64,000 bases of DNA from Spirosoma aerolatum (GTDB lineage: Bacteria > Bacteroidota > Bacteroidia > Cytophagales > Spirosomataceae). A program made the translations under genes and the position numbers. Location of the stretch: the NCBI RefSeq assembly GCF_002056795.1, contig NZ_CP020104.1, forward strand, positions 7,759,501-7,823,500, read 5' to 3'. Below are positions 1 through 9,634 of this stretch, in pieces. Position 1 is the stretch's first letter; every line of letters starts with the position of its first letter. Below the pieces are notes generated by a model. That model searched no databases, was not told the DNA's origin, and saw only the letters and a list, made by a program, of their open reading frames with translations.

Positions 1-3000
1 CTTAGTTCCTGCCGTGAAAAACCCTTGTTCGAACGGCTCGACTCGTCCGATACCGGCATCACGTTTGCCAACAACATTACCGATAGTGATACGCTCAACA
101 TCCTGAACTACCAATATATCTACAACGGTGGGGGCGTAGGCGTAGGCGATTTCAATGGCGACCAAAAACCGGATGTTTTCTTTGCCGGAAACCAGGTACC
201 CAACCGACTGTATATCAACGACACCGAAACGGGCAGCGGCAGTTTCCATTTCAAAGATGCAACCGAGTCGGCGGGTGTTGGCGGGGGCGGGCGCTGGTGT
301 TCGGGCGTATCGGTGGTCGATATCAATGCCGATGGCAAACTCGACGTATATATATCCAATACGCTCCACAAAAAAGGCAATCAGCGGGCTAACCTGCTAT
401 ACGTTAATCAGGGGAATAACACCGAAGGGCAACCCAAATTCCGGGAAATGGCCACGGATTACGGCATTGCCGACACCACCTACACCACACATTCTGCCTT
501 TTTCGATTACGATAACGACGGCGATTTAGACCTTTTTGTGCTGGTCGACCAGATTGCCGATCCCAAAAACCCCGGCTACCTGAAAAGACGTATCGACGAT
601 GGGACATCGCCCAATACGGACCGGCTCTACCGCAACGATTTCGACTCCACACGCGGCCATGCCTACTTTACCGATGTTACTAAACAGGCGGGCGTTATTG
701 CAGAAGGGTTTGGCCTGGGCGTAAATATCTGCGACATCAATCGCGATGGCTGGAAGGACATATTCGTCACCAACGACTTTGCGAGCAACGACGTACTCTA
801 CATCAATAACCATGATGGTACGTTTACCAACCGTGCTCACGACTCGTTTAAGCATACCAGCTCGTCGGCGATGGGTAACGATGTGGCCGACATCAATGGC
901 GATGGGCTGGCCGACATTGTATGTATGGACATGCTCCCCGAAGATAACCTTCGCAAAAAGAGCCTGATGGGGCCAAGCAGTTATTTTGCTTATCAAGAGT
1001 GGGACCGCCTAGGCTATGAGCATCAGTACGCCCGAAATACGCTCCAGCTCAATCAGGGCGTTCGGCCCACCGACACCTCGAAAACCCATGCCAACATGCC
1101 GGTTTTCAGTGAGATCAGTATGCTGGCGGGTGTGGCCGAAACCGAATGGAGCTGGTCGCCCCTGCTGGTCGATCTGGACCACGACGGCTACCGGGATTTA
1201 CTGGTCACGAATGGCTTTCCCCGCGACGTGACCGACCGTGATTTTACATCTTATTATAGCTCTGTCAATACGTACCTGAGCGATGCCCTGCGAAAAGAAC
1301 TGACCGATAAAATACCGCAGGTGAAAGTTAGCAATTATGCGTTTCGCAATCGGGGGAGTTCGGGAACGCCAGCTTTCGAAAATGTAACCGAACTCTGGGG
1401 TATGGCCGAACCCAGTTTCTCGAACGGCGCTGCTTATGCCGATTTCGATGGCGATGGCGATCTCGATTATGTAATCAACAATATCAACGACGAAGCGTTT
1501 GTTTACCGGAACAATCTCAACGACCGTAAACCCGAAAACGCCCATTACCTCCGCATTCAGTTTGAGGGCGATGGGTCCAATAGGCTGGGTTTAGGTGCTC
1601 TGGTTGAATACGAACTGCCCGATGGTCGCAAAGAATTTTACGAACATACCTTATACCGAGGCTTCCTGTCGAGCGTTGATCCAATTGCTCACTTCGGGTT
1701 AGGCAAGGAGAAAACGATTAAAAATCTGAAAGTGACCTGGCCCGGTGGCCGGGTGCAGATTATACCAACGGTAAATGCCGATCAGCTATTGGTTCTGAAA
1801 GCAGCCAATGCCCAGCCCGGTACCTCAGTTACAGAGCCAAAGCCTGTGGCAAGCCCCTTGATGAACGACGTAACATCTGCACTCGGCATCACCTATCGAC
1901 ATGAGGAAACCGACATTATTGATTTCAATCTCCAGAAAACGTTGTTGCATAAGCTCACCGAATATGGGCCTGCTCTGGCTGTTGGCGATGTAAATGGCGA
2001 TGGGCTTATGGATATGGTGGTGGGCGGTAGCGCGAAATTCTCGACCGACTTGCTACTACAGCAAGCCAATGGGCATTTCACCCGGAAATCGTTTCCGACC
2101 AAACTAGCGGAGGATACTGGCATCCTTTTGTTCGATGCCGATGCCGATGGCGACCTCGATTTATACGCAGCCAGTGGAAGCCCTGAAGTTGGCCAAAATC
2201 AGTTGGACGAAGCCCTGCTCCACCGGCTGTATGTAAACGACGGCAAAGGCAATTTTACGGCATCTACCACGGCTTTACCAAACTTCCGGCTGAATAGCTC
2301 ATGCGTTAAAGCCGCTGATGTTGACCGGGACGGTGACCTCGATCTGTTTGTCGGTGGCCGCGTCGAACCGTACAAATACCCAATGGGAGTTCGTAGTTAT
2401 CTGCTACGGAACGAAGGAGGCAGCAAGGATAAACCGCATTTTACGGATGCAACCGCTCAGATGGCCCCGGCCCTTACGAAGCAAAGCCTGACCTGCGATG
2501 CGCTCTGGACCGATTACGACAATGACGGTTATGTTGATTTGCTGTTGGCCGGTGAGTGGGCACCTTTAACAATGCTCCATAATGACAAAGGCCGCCTTAC
2601 CCCCGTCGAAAACAGCGGGTTAAGCGAGAAGTCAGGCTTCTGGAACTCTTTAACGCCCGGCGATTTCGATAATGATGGCGATATTGATTATCTGGCCGGA
2701 AATCTGGGGCAGAACAACCTGCTTCGCGCTACTCCCGAGCGACCTGTTCGGATCTATGCGGGCGACTTTGATAACAATGGTTTTTACGATGCATTCCCAA
2801 CGGTGTACTTCAAAAACGCCAAAGGCCAGTATGAAGAGTACCCGTATTTTGGCTGGGACGATATGGTGAAGCAGATGATCGGAATCAAAAAACGCTACCT
2901 CAAATACGCTCCCTTTGGTGAAGCAACCATTAATCAGATTCTGACCGACGACGAACGCAACCAGGCGCTAAAACTTACGGCCACCTATCTATCGACCAGT

Positions 3001-3519
3001 TATATTGAGAACAAGGGTAACGGAAAGTTTGAGGTTAAACCTTTACCGATTATGGCTCAGGCGGCCCCTGTTTTTGGGATGTTGGCCCAGGATATAGATG
3101 GTGATGGGAACCTGGATGCCGTCCTGATTGGGAATGAACACGGCAGCGACCTCGTGGCTGGTCGGATGGACGCCTTCAATGGGTTGGTCCTGAAAGGCGA
3201 CGGCAAAGGCGGTTTTCAGCCAGTAACCATCGCCCAAAGTGGTTTCTACATCCCAGGCAATGCCAGGGCTATGGTAAGTATTCCCGATGCGCAGGGGCAT
3301 TGCCGAATAGCTACTACTGAAAATCGAGGGCCATTACGTATGTTCGCCGTTCAACAGGCACAAACGTTTACGCCCGTCGACGCTAAAACGACCGTGGTAT
3401 CCCTTCGCCTGAAAAATGGCAAAACCCGTCGACAGGAGATCCCTTTTGGCAATACCTTTTACGGGCAATCGGCACGGGGGGTCTGGTTATTACCGGGTGA
3501 GCAGATCGTGAAAAAGTAG
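1..3519 (+). CDS. VCBS-repeat lipoprotein with ASPIC/UnbV domain (5' end cut)
   Basis: The frame is open to the window edge. Its first visible residues include LSSC, a lipobox with the acylated Cys at nucleotides 10-12, so the start codon lies a little upstream and the TTG at 25 is not the start. The protein carries two blocks of FG-GAP/VCBS calcium-loop repeats of the D-x-N/D-x-D-G type, such as DFNGDQKPD, DYDNDGDLD, DINRDGWKD, DVNGDGLMD and DFDNDGDID. Between them, at about codons 515-597, lies an ASPIC/UnbV domain containing FGLGKEKTIKNLKVTWPGG. Such proteins are probably anchored at the outer membrane, and in Bacteroidota they are often found near SusC/SusD-type systems. The substrate is unknown. 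About 1,170 codons are visible, so only the signal peptide is missing. Confidence 0.9.
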   Translation, partial: LSSCREKPLFERLDSSDTGITFANNITDSDTLNILNYQYIYNGGGVGVGDFNGDQKPDVFFAGNQVPNRLYINDTETGSGSFHFKDATESAGVGGGGRWCSGVSVVDINADGKLDVYISNTLHKKGNQRANLLYVNQGNNTEGQPKFREMATDYGIADTTYTTHSAFFDYDNDGDLDLFVLVDQIADPKNPGYLKRRIDDGTSPNTDRLYRNDFDSTRGHAYFTDVTKQAGVIAEGFGLGVNICDINRDGWKDIFVTNDFASNDVLYINNHDGTFTNRAHDSFKHTSSSAMGNDVADINGDGLADIVCMDMLPEDNLRKKSLMGPSSYFAYQEWDRLGYEHQYARNTLQLNQGVRPTDTSKTHANMPVFSEISMLAGVAETEWSWSPLLVDLDHDGYRDLLVTNGFPRDVTDRDFTSYYSSVNTYLSDALRKELTDKIPQVKVSNYAFRNRGSSGTPAFENVTELWGMAEPSFSNGAAYADFDGDGDLDYVINNINDEAFVYRNNLNDRKPENAHYLRIQFEGDGSNRLGLGALVEYELPDGRKEFYEHTLYRGFLSSVDPIAHFGLGKEKTIKNLKVTWPGGRVQIIPTVNADQLLVLKAANAQPGTSVTEPKPVASPLMNDVTSALGITYRHEETDIIDFNLQKTLLHKLTEYGPALAVGDVNGDGLMDMVVGGSAKFSTDLLLQQANGHFTRKSFPTKLAEDTGILLFDADADGDLDLYAASGSPEVGQNQLDEALLHRLYVNDGKGNFTASTTALPNFRLNSSCVKAADVDRDGDLDLFVGGRVEPYKYPMGVRSYLLRNEGGSKDKPHFTDATAQMAPALTKQSLTCDALWTDYDNDGYVDLLLAGEWAPLTMLHNDKGRLTPVENSGLSEKSGFWNSLTPGDFDNDGDIDYLAGNLGQNNLLRATPERPVRIYAGDFDNNGFYDAFPTVYFKNAKGQYEEYPYFGWDDMVKQMIGIKKRYLKYAPFGEATINQILTDDERNQALKLTATYLSTSYIENKGNGKFEVKPLPIMAQAAPVFGMLAQDIDGDGNLDAVLIGNEHGSDLVAGRMDAFNGLVLKGDGKGGFQPVTIAQSGFYIPGNARAMVSIPDAQGHCRIATTENRGPLRMFAVQQAQTFTPVDAKTTVVSLRLKNGKTRRQEIPFGNTFYGQSARGVWLLPGEQIVKK

Positions 3520-3531
3520 AAAAGATAAGTT

Positions 3532-3582
3532 AACGCGTCGGCCCGGCCTTGTCTTCTTGCGAGAGGGCCGGGCCGACGCGTT
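3532..3582. terminator. GC-rich stem-loop between convergent genes
   Basis: A 17-bp perfect inverted repeat (3532-3548 with 3566-3582, arm AACGCGTCGGCCCGGCC) encloses a 17-nt loop. It follows the VCBS gene stop by 12 nt and precedes the end of the opposing DUF4249 gene. No T-run follows on either strand, so it may be a bidirectional mRNA 3'-end stem rather than a classic intrinsic terminator. Confidence 0.5.
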
Positions 3583-3604
3583 GGCACAGAAGGGTAACAA
3601 CAGA

Positions 3605-4507
3605 TCAATCTTCCCGAACCCGGATATTGGCCTGGTTTACCGTAGCGGTCCGGCTGCGAACCGCCGATGTAATGAAAAAGCCGACAGCCGTTCGGCCCGA
3701 CGCATTCGTATTGATGATATTGGTTGGAATGTTGGCAGGTGGCGTAGCAAACAACCCTCCATTGGTAATCTGCGTTCGGAACTGCTGCCAGAAGTCGAAA
3801 GCTTCCGACGTAAGTGATTGCAACTCAACTTTCACTACATCATTCATAGCGTACAAACTATCGACATTAATTGACCGCCGGATAGGTACAATAAACATCA
3901 GTCCATCCGTAACGGAAGTACCACTACGGAATCCCCCATCCTGCGAGGTGACAATGTTGTTTGGCTTATTCTGCAGTTCACCATTTCGGAAAAAACGGAT
4001 CCGGTAATAGTCGGCCTGGTTGGGAATATCCATAGCGTAAAACTCGGCCCGGTACCCTTCATTTTTTGACAGGGGGTTCAGTTTACGCTTTACAAAAATG
4101 AGTGAATCAATGGGTGGCACCCGGTTCATTTTTGAAACAGCCCGATACGTCTCTCCCTGAAAACCAATGGTAAGCTGATAGGTCCGGCCTATATGTCCTA
4201 GTGTATCATTTCCCGTTGGTTGCCATACGTAATAGCCATCGTTGTCAGGGTCTAAAAACTTGTAGGTTTTTCCAGCATCGTCAATAACACTAACGGTGGC
4301 ACTGGTTGCGGCTGGCGGTGTACCGTTGTCAAAATAAGCGGCTGTTTGGGTTAGTCGAATCGTTTGCACACCAGGCTGATCGGTCAATAAAGCATCGACC
4401 GAAAGCTGGGTTGGACCCGTATCCAGCTTGGCATCAATGACCGTCGTGCAGCTATCGAGCAACAAAGCAGTACCTAGTAAAGCGAATAGTATTGAAAGTC
4501 GTGTCAT
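3605..4507 (-). CDS. DUF4249 domain-containing lipoprotein
   Basis: This 300-residue protein starts with a lipoprotein signal peptide ending in LLLDSC (Cys20), so it should be exported and lipid-anchored. The body fits DUF4249: an early beta-rich region with the TQLSVDALLTDQPG and IRLTQTAAYFD segments and a later RIRFFRNG region. DUF4249 genes commonly sit directly downstream of TonB-dependent receptors of the carboxypeptidase-regulatory type, as here, where the receptor gene ends 49 nt upstream on the same strand. It may work as a surface partner of that receptor. The substrate is not known. Confidence 0.85.
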   Translation of the reverse strand: MTRLSILFALLGTALLLDSCTTVIDAKLDTGPTQLSVDALLTDQPGVQTIRLTQTAAYFDNGTPPAATSATVSVIDDAGKTYKFLDPDNDGYYVWQPTGNDTLGHIGRTYQLTIGFQGETYRAVSKMNRVPPIDSLIFVKRKLNPLSKNEGYRAEFYAMDIPNQADYYRIRFFRNGELQNKPNNIVTSQDGGFRSGTSVTDGLMFIVPIRRSINVDSLYAMNDVVKVELQSLTSEAFDFWQQFRTQITNGGLFATPPANIPTNIINTNASGRTAVGFFITSAVRSRTATVNQANIRVRED

Positions 4508-4556
4508 TGTAGTAATGGCCTTTGCAAGGTGGGCGTTTGGCTACAGATTTGTTGTT

Positions 4557-6989
4557 CTAGAATTTGAAATTGTAAGTCACCGATGGGATGATGGTCGCAA
4601 AAACCGAATACTTAATGGCTTCGGTCACCCGTGGGTTGTCGGCATTGGGCTGGAAGTATACCGAGAACGGGTTTTTCCGGGCATAGACGTTATAGACCGA
4701 GAATACCCAGTTGTCTTCCTTTCGCTTACCAGGCCGTTTACGTCCTTGAAGTGTCGCTGCCAGGTCAAGCCGGTGGTAGGCCGGAATGCGGTAGTTGTTA
4801 CGCCCATCAATGATTGGAGCCACAAACCCTTCGTACTCAAAACGGTTTGTTGGGAATGTACCGGGCGTGCCACTGGCGAGTGTAAACGTTGCCGAGAAAT
4901 TCCAGCGCTTGGCTTGTGGTGGGTCGAAGAGCAACACCGAGGTCAGCGTATGCCGTTTATCGAAACGGGTAGGATACCAATCACCGTTGTTGATACCCGC
5001 TACCTGCCGCTCGGTTTTGGCCAGTGTATAGCTAATCCAGCCATTAACAACTCCTGTATTCCGTTTGACAAAAAATTCGGCTCCGTAGGCCCGGCCTTTT
5101 CCACTGAGTAAATCACCCTCCAGATACTTGTTCAGAATCAGGCTAGCCCCGTCGATGTAGTCAATCTGATTCTGTAGCCATTTATAATACACCTCCACCG
5201 ACGCTTCGAACTCACGACCAGTATGGCCAAAATTCTTGAAATACCCGGCGGCAATCTGGTCGGCAATCTGCGGTTTAATGTTGTTAGTCGATGGTGTCCA
5301 GATATCGAGTGGTGTCGAGGCTGTTGTGTTCGAAACCAGGTGGATGTACTGCGCCAGTCGGTTATAACTGACTTTTAACGAGCTATTGCCCGACAGTTCA
5401 TACTTAGCTGCCAGCCGTGGCTCCCAATTCCCATAGGTTTGGATAGTACTTCCACCTTTATAGGCTACCGTTGTCAGAACCTGCCGTCGGGTTCCTACGG
5501 GCACATCGGTTTGGAAAGTGTACGCTTCGCCCGGACCGGTGTAATTAAACAGCGAATAACGCAGGCCATATTGTAATTGAAGCTGTGGGGTTAGCTGTTG
5601 TTCATTCCCGACATACAATGCCGTTTCGAGCGCGTGTTTATTTTCTATTCCGAACGAACGTACGACTCCGGCACTAGCAGCCGTAGCCGTGCCCGGCTGA
5701 AAGTCATGAACAATCACCTGGCCGCCAAACGTAATCAGGTTTTTGCCGAGCGCCAGCGAAAAATCGGGCTTAAGGCTATAATCCACAATGCGGGAATCGG
5801 TACGGAAGAAATCGTTCGGCGTTTTTTGTTTTAAGTCGGTGTTCAGTGAGTAGTCGTAGTTGCTGTAATAAGCGGTTGTATTCAGAAACAATCGCTCACT
5901 AAAAATGTGGTTCCAGCGAGCCGATACGGTGGCATTTCCCCAGTTAAATCCAAAATCCGACCCAAATACATCTCGCCCTAAATAGCCCGACAGGAAAACG
6001 GTATTTTTGTCGTTGATCCGATAATTACCTTTGGCGGTCAGGTCATAGAAATAGAACTTCGCTCCTTTCAGGTCGCTATTCAGAAATGGTTGCGCCAGAA
6101 TATCGGCATACGAACGACGAGCCGCTACAATAAATGATCCCTTCCCTTTAAACAAAGGCCGTTCATACGATAGGCGGCTGAATATTAATCCAATCCCACC
6201 ATTCAACTCGGGCTTTTTCGCATTTCCTTCTTTTAGCCGAACGTCCAGAATCGACGCGATCCGACCACCATAGTTGGAGGGTATACCGCCCTTAATGAGT
6301 TTTACGTCCTTAACCGCATCAGGGTTGAACACTGAAAAGAAGCCAAACAGGTGAGATGAGTTATAAACGGGCGCTTCGTCGAGTAATACCAGATTCTGGT
6401 CGATGCTGCCTCCCCGAACGTTGAAGCCTGTTGCTCCCTCACCCACCGTTGTTACACCCGGCAACAATTGAATACTCCGAATCACATCGACCTCCCCAAG
6501 CAACGCTGGAATCCGCTGCAACGTTTTCACATCAATCCGATTGACGCTCATCTCGATGTTCTTCACGTTATCGTCTTCCCGATTGGCCGAAACAACCACT
6601 TCCTGGAGGTCTTTCCCTTCCTGTTTTAGTTCGAGGTCGAGCCGCACGTTTTTATCTGTAAGCTCTACCGTTCGCGTTTGCTTAGCATATCCGATATAAC
6701 TGATAACCAGACTATAACCGCCAGGAGGCAAGGTAATAGCGTAAAATCCATAACTATTGGTAACCGCACCTGTTCCGGTTTCTTTTACATAAACCGATAC
6801 ACCAATTAGCCCTTCGCCATTAGCGCCATCTTTTACATAGCCACTGATGGTCAGCCCGGCTGTTCGGGCTGGTTTTTCCGGAGTAGTTGCAAGTGTATTG
6901 GTTGTTGGTTGGGCCTGCGCTTCATCAGGCTGTAGCGACAGCAGGCCCATAAAAAGGCAGCATAGCCAAACAGGTAAGCCGTGTTTCAT
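4557..6989 (-). CDS. TonB-dependent receptor with carboxypeptidase-regulatory-like domain
   Basis: An outer-membrane active transporter of about 810 residues. I place the start at the ATG at 6989 because MKHGLPVWLCCLFMGLLSL followed by an AQA site makes a good signal peptide; the in-frame ATG at 7052 would add an unlikely leader. In order there are a carboxypeptidase D regulatory-like domain (about residues 45-130, ISGYVKDGANGEGLIGVSVYV region), a plug domain with LPGVTTVGEGATGFNVRGG and KGGIPSNYGGRIASILDVRLK, and a beta-barrel ending in aromatic YNFKF as usual for outer-membrane insertion. It is followed by the DUF4249 lipoprotein, probably in one transcript. The substrate cannot be read from the sequence. 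Confidence 0.92.
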   Translation of the reverse strand: MKHGLPVWLCCLFMGLLSLQPDEAQAQPTTNTLATTPEKPARTAGLTISGYVKDGANGEGLIGVSVYVKETGTGAVTNSYGFYAITLPPGGYSLVISYIGYAKQTRTVELTDKNVRLDLELKQEGKDLQEVVVSANREDDNVKNIEMSVNRIDVKTLQRIPALLGEVDVIRSIQLLPGVTTVGEGATGFNVRGGSIDQNLVLLDEAPVYNSSHLFGFFSVFNPDAVKDVKLIKGGIPSNYGGRIASILDVRLKEGNAKKPELNGGIGLIFSRLSYERPLFKGKGSFIVAARRSYADILAQPFLNSDLKGAKFYFYDLTAKGNYRINDKNTVFLSGYLGRDVFGSDFGFNWGNATVSARWNHIFSERLFLNTTAYYSNYDYSLNTDLKQKTPNDFFRTDSRIVDYSLKPDFSLALGKNLITFGGQVIVHDFQPGTATAASAGVVRSFGIENKHALETALYVGNEQQLTPQLQLQYGLRYSLFNYTGPGEAYTFQTDVPVGTRRQVLTTVAYKGGSTIQTYGNWEPRLAAKYELSGNSSLKVSYNRLAQYIHLVSNTTASTPLDIWTPSTNNIKPQIADQIAAGYFKNFGHTGREFEASVEVYYKWLQNQIDYIDGASLILNKYLEGDLLSGKGRAYGAEFFVKRNTGVVNGWISYTLAKTERQVAGINNGDWYPTRFDKRHTLTSVLLFDPPQAKRWNFSATFTLASGTPGTFPTNRFEYEGFVAPIIDGRNNYRIPAYHRLDLAATLQGRKRPGKRKEDNWVFSVYNVYARKNPFSVYFQPNADNPRVTEAIKYSVFATIIPSVTYNFKF

Positions 6990-7198
6990 TGCGTTATTGA
7001 TAATGAGTATCCGATGGGCTGGATACGTCAGGTTGTTCAAATGCTTACGCAAAGTTATGGCTACTAACCCAGAGCTTAGCTAAAATTAGATAAAGCTGCT
7101 AAAAACAAGGCTGAACGGCCTTACCTACAGGACAAAACCAATACTGAACGAAAAGTAGGGGCAGATTTAAGGGCCAATTTCCAGATTGGCCTTCACAG

Positions 7199-8080
7199 TT
7201 ACTGAGCTTTAATAACCGCAATGAGTTTCTGTAATTCTTTAAATCGCTTTTCATCGGGTTCAGGATTTTCGATCGGCAGTTTTTTCAACTCGTCGATGAT
7301 AATTCGCCCAACCAGCAACCGCATGTTTTTCTTATCGTCGGCCGGAATCACGTACCAGGGCGCTTTATCTGTAGCCGTTTCATTAATACAGGTTTCATAG
7401 GCATCCTGATAATCGTCCCAGAAATCCCGCTCTTTCACATCGCCCTCTTCAAACTTCCAGTTTTTTTCGATATCCTCAATTCGGGCAATCAGTCGATCAG
7501 CCTGCTCCTTTTTAGATACGTGCAGGTAAAACTTGATGGTTGGGAAGCCATTGCGGTGCAGAAACGTTTCCATATCGCGTATGGCTTCGTAGCGATGTTT
7601 AAAAAGCTTATCCAGGTCTTCCGTTATTTTTTCGGGCAGGCGCTGACTTTGGGTAAGGATTTCGGGATGAACTTTTACGACCAGCACCTCTTCATAGTAC
7701 GATCGGTTAAATATGCCGATCATGCCCCGTTCGGGCAATTCGCGCCAGCTTCGCCACAAAAAATCATGGTCCAGTTCCTGATCGGTTGGGCGTTTGAAAG
7801 AATACACCCGTACCCCGGCGGGATTAGTTCCGGTAAATACATGTTGAATTGTACCATCTTTCCCAGCGGCATCAAGGGCTTGAAATACAGTCAGAAGACC
7901 ATATCGGTTGTGCGCAAACATACGCTCCTGCCACTTATCGATTTCGGAAGCCTGCTGCCGAAGAATGGCTTCATAATGCGCATCATCTTCGTAAAGGTCA
8001 TCAACTTTGGTAGGCGCTTTTTTAATTTTCAGCGGTTTCTCTCCGTCATAACGGAAGCGTTCAGTGTTGAAATCAGTCAC
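7199..8080 (-). CDS. Polyphosphate kinase 2 family protein (polyphosphate:nucleotide phosphotransferase)
   Basis: A 293-residue cytoplasmic protein of the PPK2 family, which moves phosphate between polyphosphate and nucleotides. The Walker A motif DAAGKDG lies at residues 70-76, preceded by VFQAL. The Walker B region FNRSYYEEVLVVKVHPE follows, then the lid segment. The C-terminal EKNWKFEEGDVKERDFWDDY and APWYVIPADDKKNMRLL stretches are typical of PPK2. Length matches single-domain PPK2 enzymes. Whether it favours ADP, GDP or AMP cannot be decided by eye. It is monocistronic: its promoter region lies back to back with msrA. Confidence 0.9.
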   Translation of the reverse strand: MTDFNTERFRYDGEKPLKIKKAPTKVDDLYEDDAHYEAILRQQASEIDKWQERMFAHNRYGLLTVFQALDAAGKDGTIQHVFTGTNPAGVRVYSFKRPTDQELDHDFLWRSWRELPERGMIGIFNRSYYEEVLVVKVHPEILTQSQRLPEKITEDLDKLFKHRYEAIRDMETFLHRNGFPTIKFYLHVSKKEQADRLIARIEDIEKNWKFEEGDVKERDFWDDYQDAYETCINETATDKAPWYVIPADDKKNMRLLVGRIIIDELKKLPIENPEPDEKRFKELQKLIAVIKAQ

Positions 8081-8193
8081 GGTAATTGAAGGGTAAACTT
8101 TACGTTGGGAAGTTCTGTTAACCAGTTAGGCAAATTAACCGAATAAAACCTATAAGGTTTCAGGAACTCAACAGGTTTGTCGAAACAAATTAT

Positions 8194-8766
8194 ATGGCAA
8201 CAAATCAATCAGGCGCTTTGGCAAAAGCGACCTTTGGCACGGGCTGTTTCTGGTGTACCGAAGCCGTTTACGAATCACTAAGGGGCGTTGTTTCGGCCGT
8301 ATCGGGTTATGAAGGTGGCCACAAAGAAAATCCGACCTATAAGGAGGTTTGTACGGGTACAACCGGCCATGCCGAATGTGTAGAAGTGACGTATGACTCT
8401 ACGCAAATTACCTATCAGGAACTGCTTGAAGCGTTCTTTCGTAGTCATGATCCAACTTCTCTCAATCGACAGGGAAATGATATTGGCACGCAATACCGAT
8501 CGGTCATCTTTTATCACAACGACGAGCAGAAACAACTCGCTGAAACAGCTAAAGCAGAACTGGATAAATCGGGCGCTTATGACAGCCCCATTGTTACAGA
8601 AATTTCGCCGGCCAGTACATTTTACGAAGCTGAAGAATACCACCAAAGCTATTTTGCCAACAATCCAAATCAGGGTTACTGCGCTTTTGTCGTAGCGTCG
8701 AAAGTAGATAAATTCAGGAAAGTTTTTAAAGAAAAACTAAAACCTGATTTAAATCATTCTTATTAA
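8194..8766 (+). CDS. msrA: Peptide-methionine (S)-S-oxide reductase MsrA
   Basis: Reduces the S epimer of methionine sulfoxide in proteins and free methionine sulfoxide, repairing oxidative damage in the cytoplasm. The catalytic motif GCFWCTE puts the nucleophile at Cys18. Also visible are the VVSAVSGYEGGHKENPTY region, FFRSHDPTSLNRQGNDIGTQ and FYEAEEYHQSYF, all highly conserved in MsrA. A further Cys in the GYCAFVV segment could act in resolving. At 190 residues it is full length. It is transcribed away from the PPK2 gene and ends at a strong terminator. Confidence 0.95.
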   Translation: MATNQSGALAKATFGTGCFWCTEAVYESLRGVVSAVSGYEGGHKENPTYKEVCTGTTGHAECVEVTYDSTQITYQELLEAFFRSHDPTSLNRQGNDIGTQYRSVIFYHNDEQKQLAETAKAELDKSGAYDSPIVTEISPASTFYEAEEYHQSYFANNPNQGYCAFVVASKVDKFRKVFKEKLKPDLNHSY

Positions 8767-8790
8767 GTTCTATTAAAATTATAGTAGATA

Positions 8791-8816
8791 AGCTCCTCAA
8801 ATTGAGGAGCTTTTTA
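8791..8816 (+). terminator. Intrinsic terminator after msrA
   Basis: A 9-bp stem (AGCTCCTCA / TGAGGAGCT, 8791-8811) with a 3-nt loop is followed by TTTTTATTTA, 24 nt after the msrA stop. Confidence 0.85.
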
Positions 8817-8923
8817 TTTATCCAACGTACTAAACTTAAATTCAACCAAAAGCAACTTGTTGAAGACTAGATATTTAAACAATTTATTTCAGAGCCGACT
8901 ATAGGTTATAAATCCCCGTTTGC

Positions 8924-8931
8924 TATGTTTG
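8924..8931 (+). promoter_or_regulatory. Candidate Bacteroidota -7 box for the small barrel gene
   Basis: TATGTTTG matches TAnnTTTG, about 110 nt before the start at 9041. I do not see a clear TTG at the usual -33 spacing, so this is weak. Confidence 0.25.
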
Positions 8932-9040
8932 TCACAAAGTCAGTATTGACCGAATAATAAGAGGTCTGTTTAGGCGTTTGTGAGGCCCACAGATTCGCTT
9001 TTACTTTGTCTCAAATTTTAACACAAATCAGTTTCGTCAA

Positions 9041-9565
9041 ATGAAAAAAATCCACTTTTCTATCTTATTGGTTCTTGGTCTGTTAGTCGGCACCCAATCA
9101 TTTGCTCAATATAAAATTGACAAAGGAACCAAATTAATCAACCTTGGCATTGGTGTAGGTGGCTATGCTAGCGCTGGCGGTATCGCTTTCGGTGGCTCTG
9201 CCGATTTTGGCGTTGCACCGAGTATCACCGTTGGAGGTCAGGTAGCCTATCGTAGCTGGAATTATGGTTATCTTGGTTATAATGACAAAATTAATTATCT
9301 GTATTTCGCCGTTCGGGGATCATACCACTTCAATGAACTTCTGAACCTCACTACCGATAAAGCGGATCTGTATGCAGGTATTGGTTTGGGTTATGAAAGC
9401 GTTACGTACAGTAATAGCATTTATAGTGGTACATCATTTGGTAGCGGTATCTATCTGCCTATTCACCTGGGAGGCCGTTACTTCTTTAGCGAAAAAGTAG
9501 GTGCGTTTGCTGAATTAGGAACGGGTATTGCGCCACTGATGCTGGGGATTACCTTTGGCTTGTAA
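9041..9565 (+). CDS. Small outer-membrane beta-barrel protein
   Basis: A 174-residue protein with a clear signal peptide (MKKIHFSILLVLGLLVGTQS followed by FAQ). The rest alternates polar and hydrophobic residues with many Gly, Tyr and Phe, as in 8-stranded outer-membrane barrels: GIGVGGYASAGGIAFGGSAD, YFAVRGSYHFNELL, LYAGIGLGYESV, LPIHLGGRYFF and GAFAELGTGIAPLMLGITFG. It resembles outer-membrane beta-barrel domain proteins of Bacteroidota, but I cannot give it a specific function. It has its own terminator and stands alone between msrA and the peptidase gene. Confidence 0.8.
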   Translation: MKKIHFSILLVLGLLVGTQSFAQYKIDKGTKLINLGIGVGGYASAGGIAFGGSADFGVAPSITVGGQVAYRSWNYGYLGYNDKINYLYFAVRGSYHFNELLNLTTDKADLYAGIGLGYESVTYSNSIYSGTSFGSGIYLPIHLGGRYFFSEKVGAFAELGTGIAPLMLGITFGL

Positions 9566-9579
9566 GCCTGTTTTTGCAT

Positions 9580-9612
9580 AAAAAAAGGCAACCGCATGGG
9601 TTGCCTTTTTTT
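9580..9612. terminator. Bidirectional intrinsic terminator
   Basis: AAAAAAAGGCAACC, the loop GCAT and GGGTTGCCTTTTTTT form a hairpin with A-run and T-run flanks. It can end both the barrel gene and the convergent prolyl oligopeptidase gene. Confidence 0.9.
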
Positions 9613-9634
9613 ATGGCTTTTCGATTCGAAAATA

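Noticed and set aside
25..27. TTG at 25 as the start of the VCBS protein
   Set aside because: The same frame continues to the window edge and contains a lipobox (LSSC) before it, so the true start is upstream.
526..996. 156-codon minus-strand frame with repeated IAIDV-like segments
   Set aside because: The repeats are the antisense reading of the DxDGD calcium-loop repeats of the VCBS gene.
4428..5111. 227-codon plus-strand reading frame across the DUF4249/TonB genes
   Set aside because: It is antisense to two well-supported genes, with no motif or signal.
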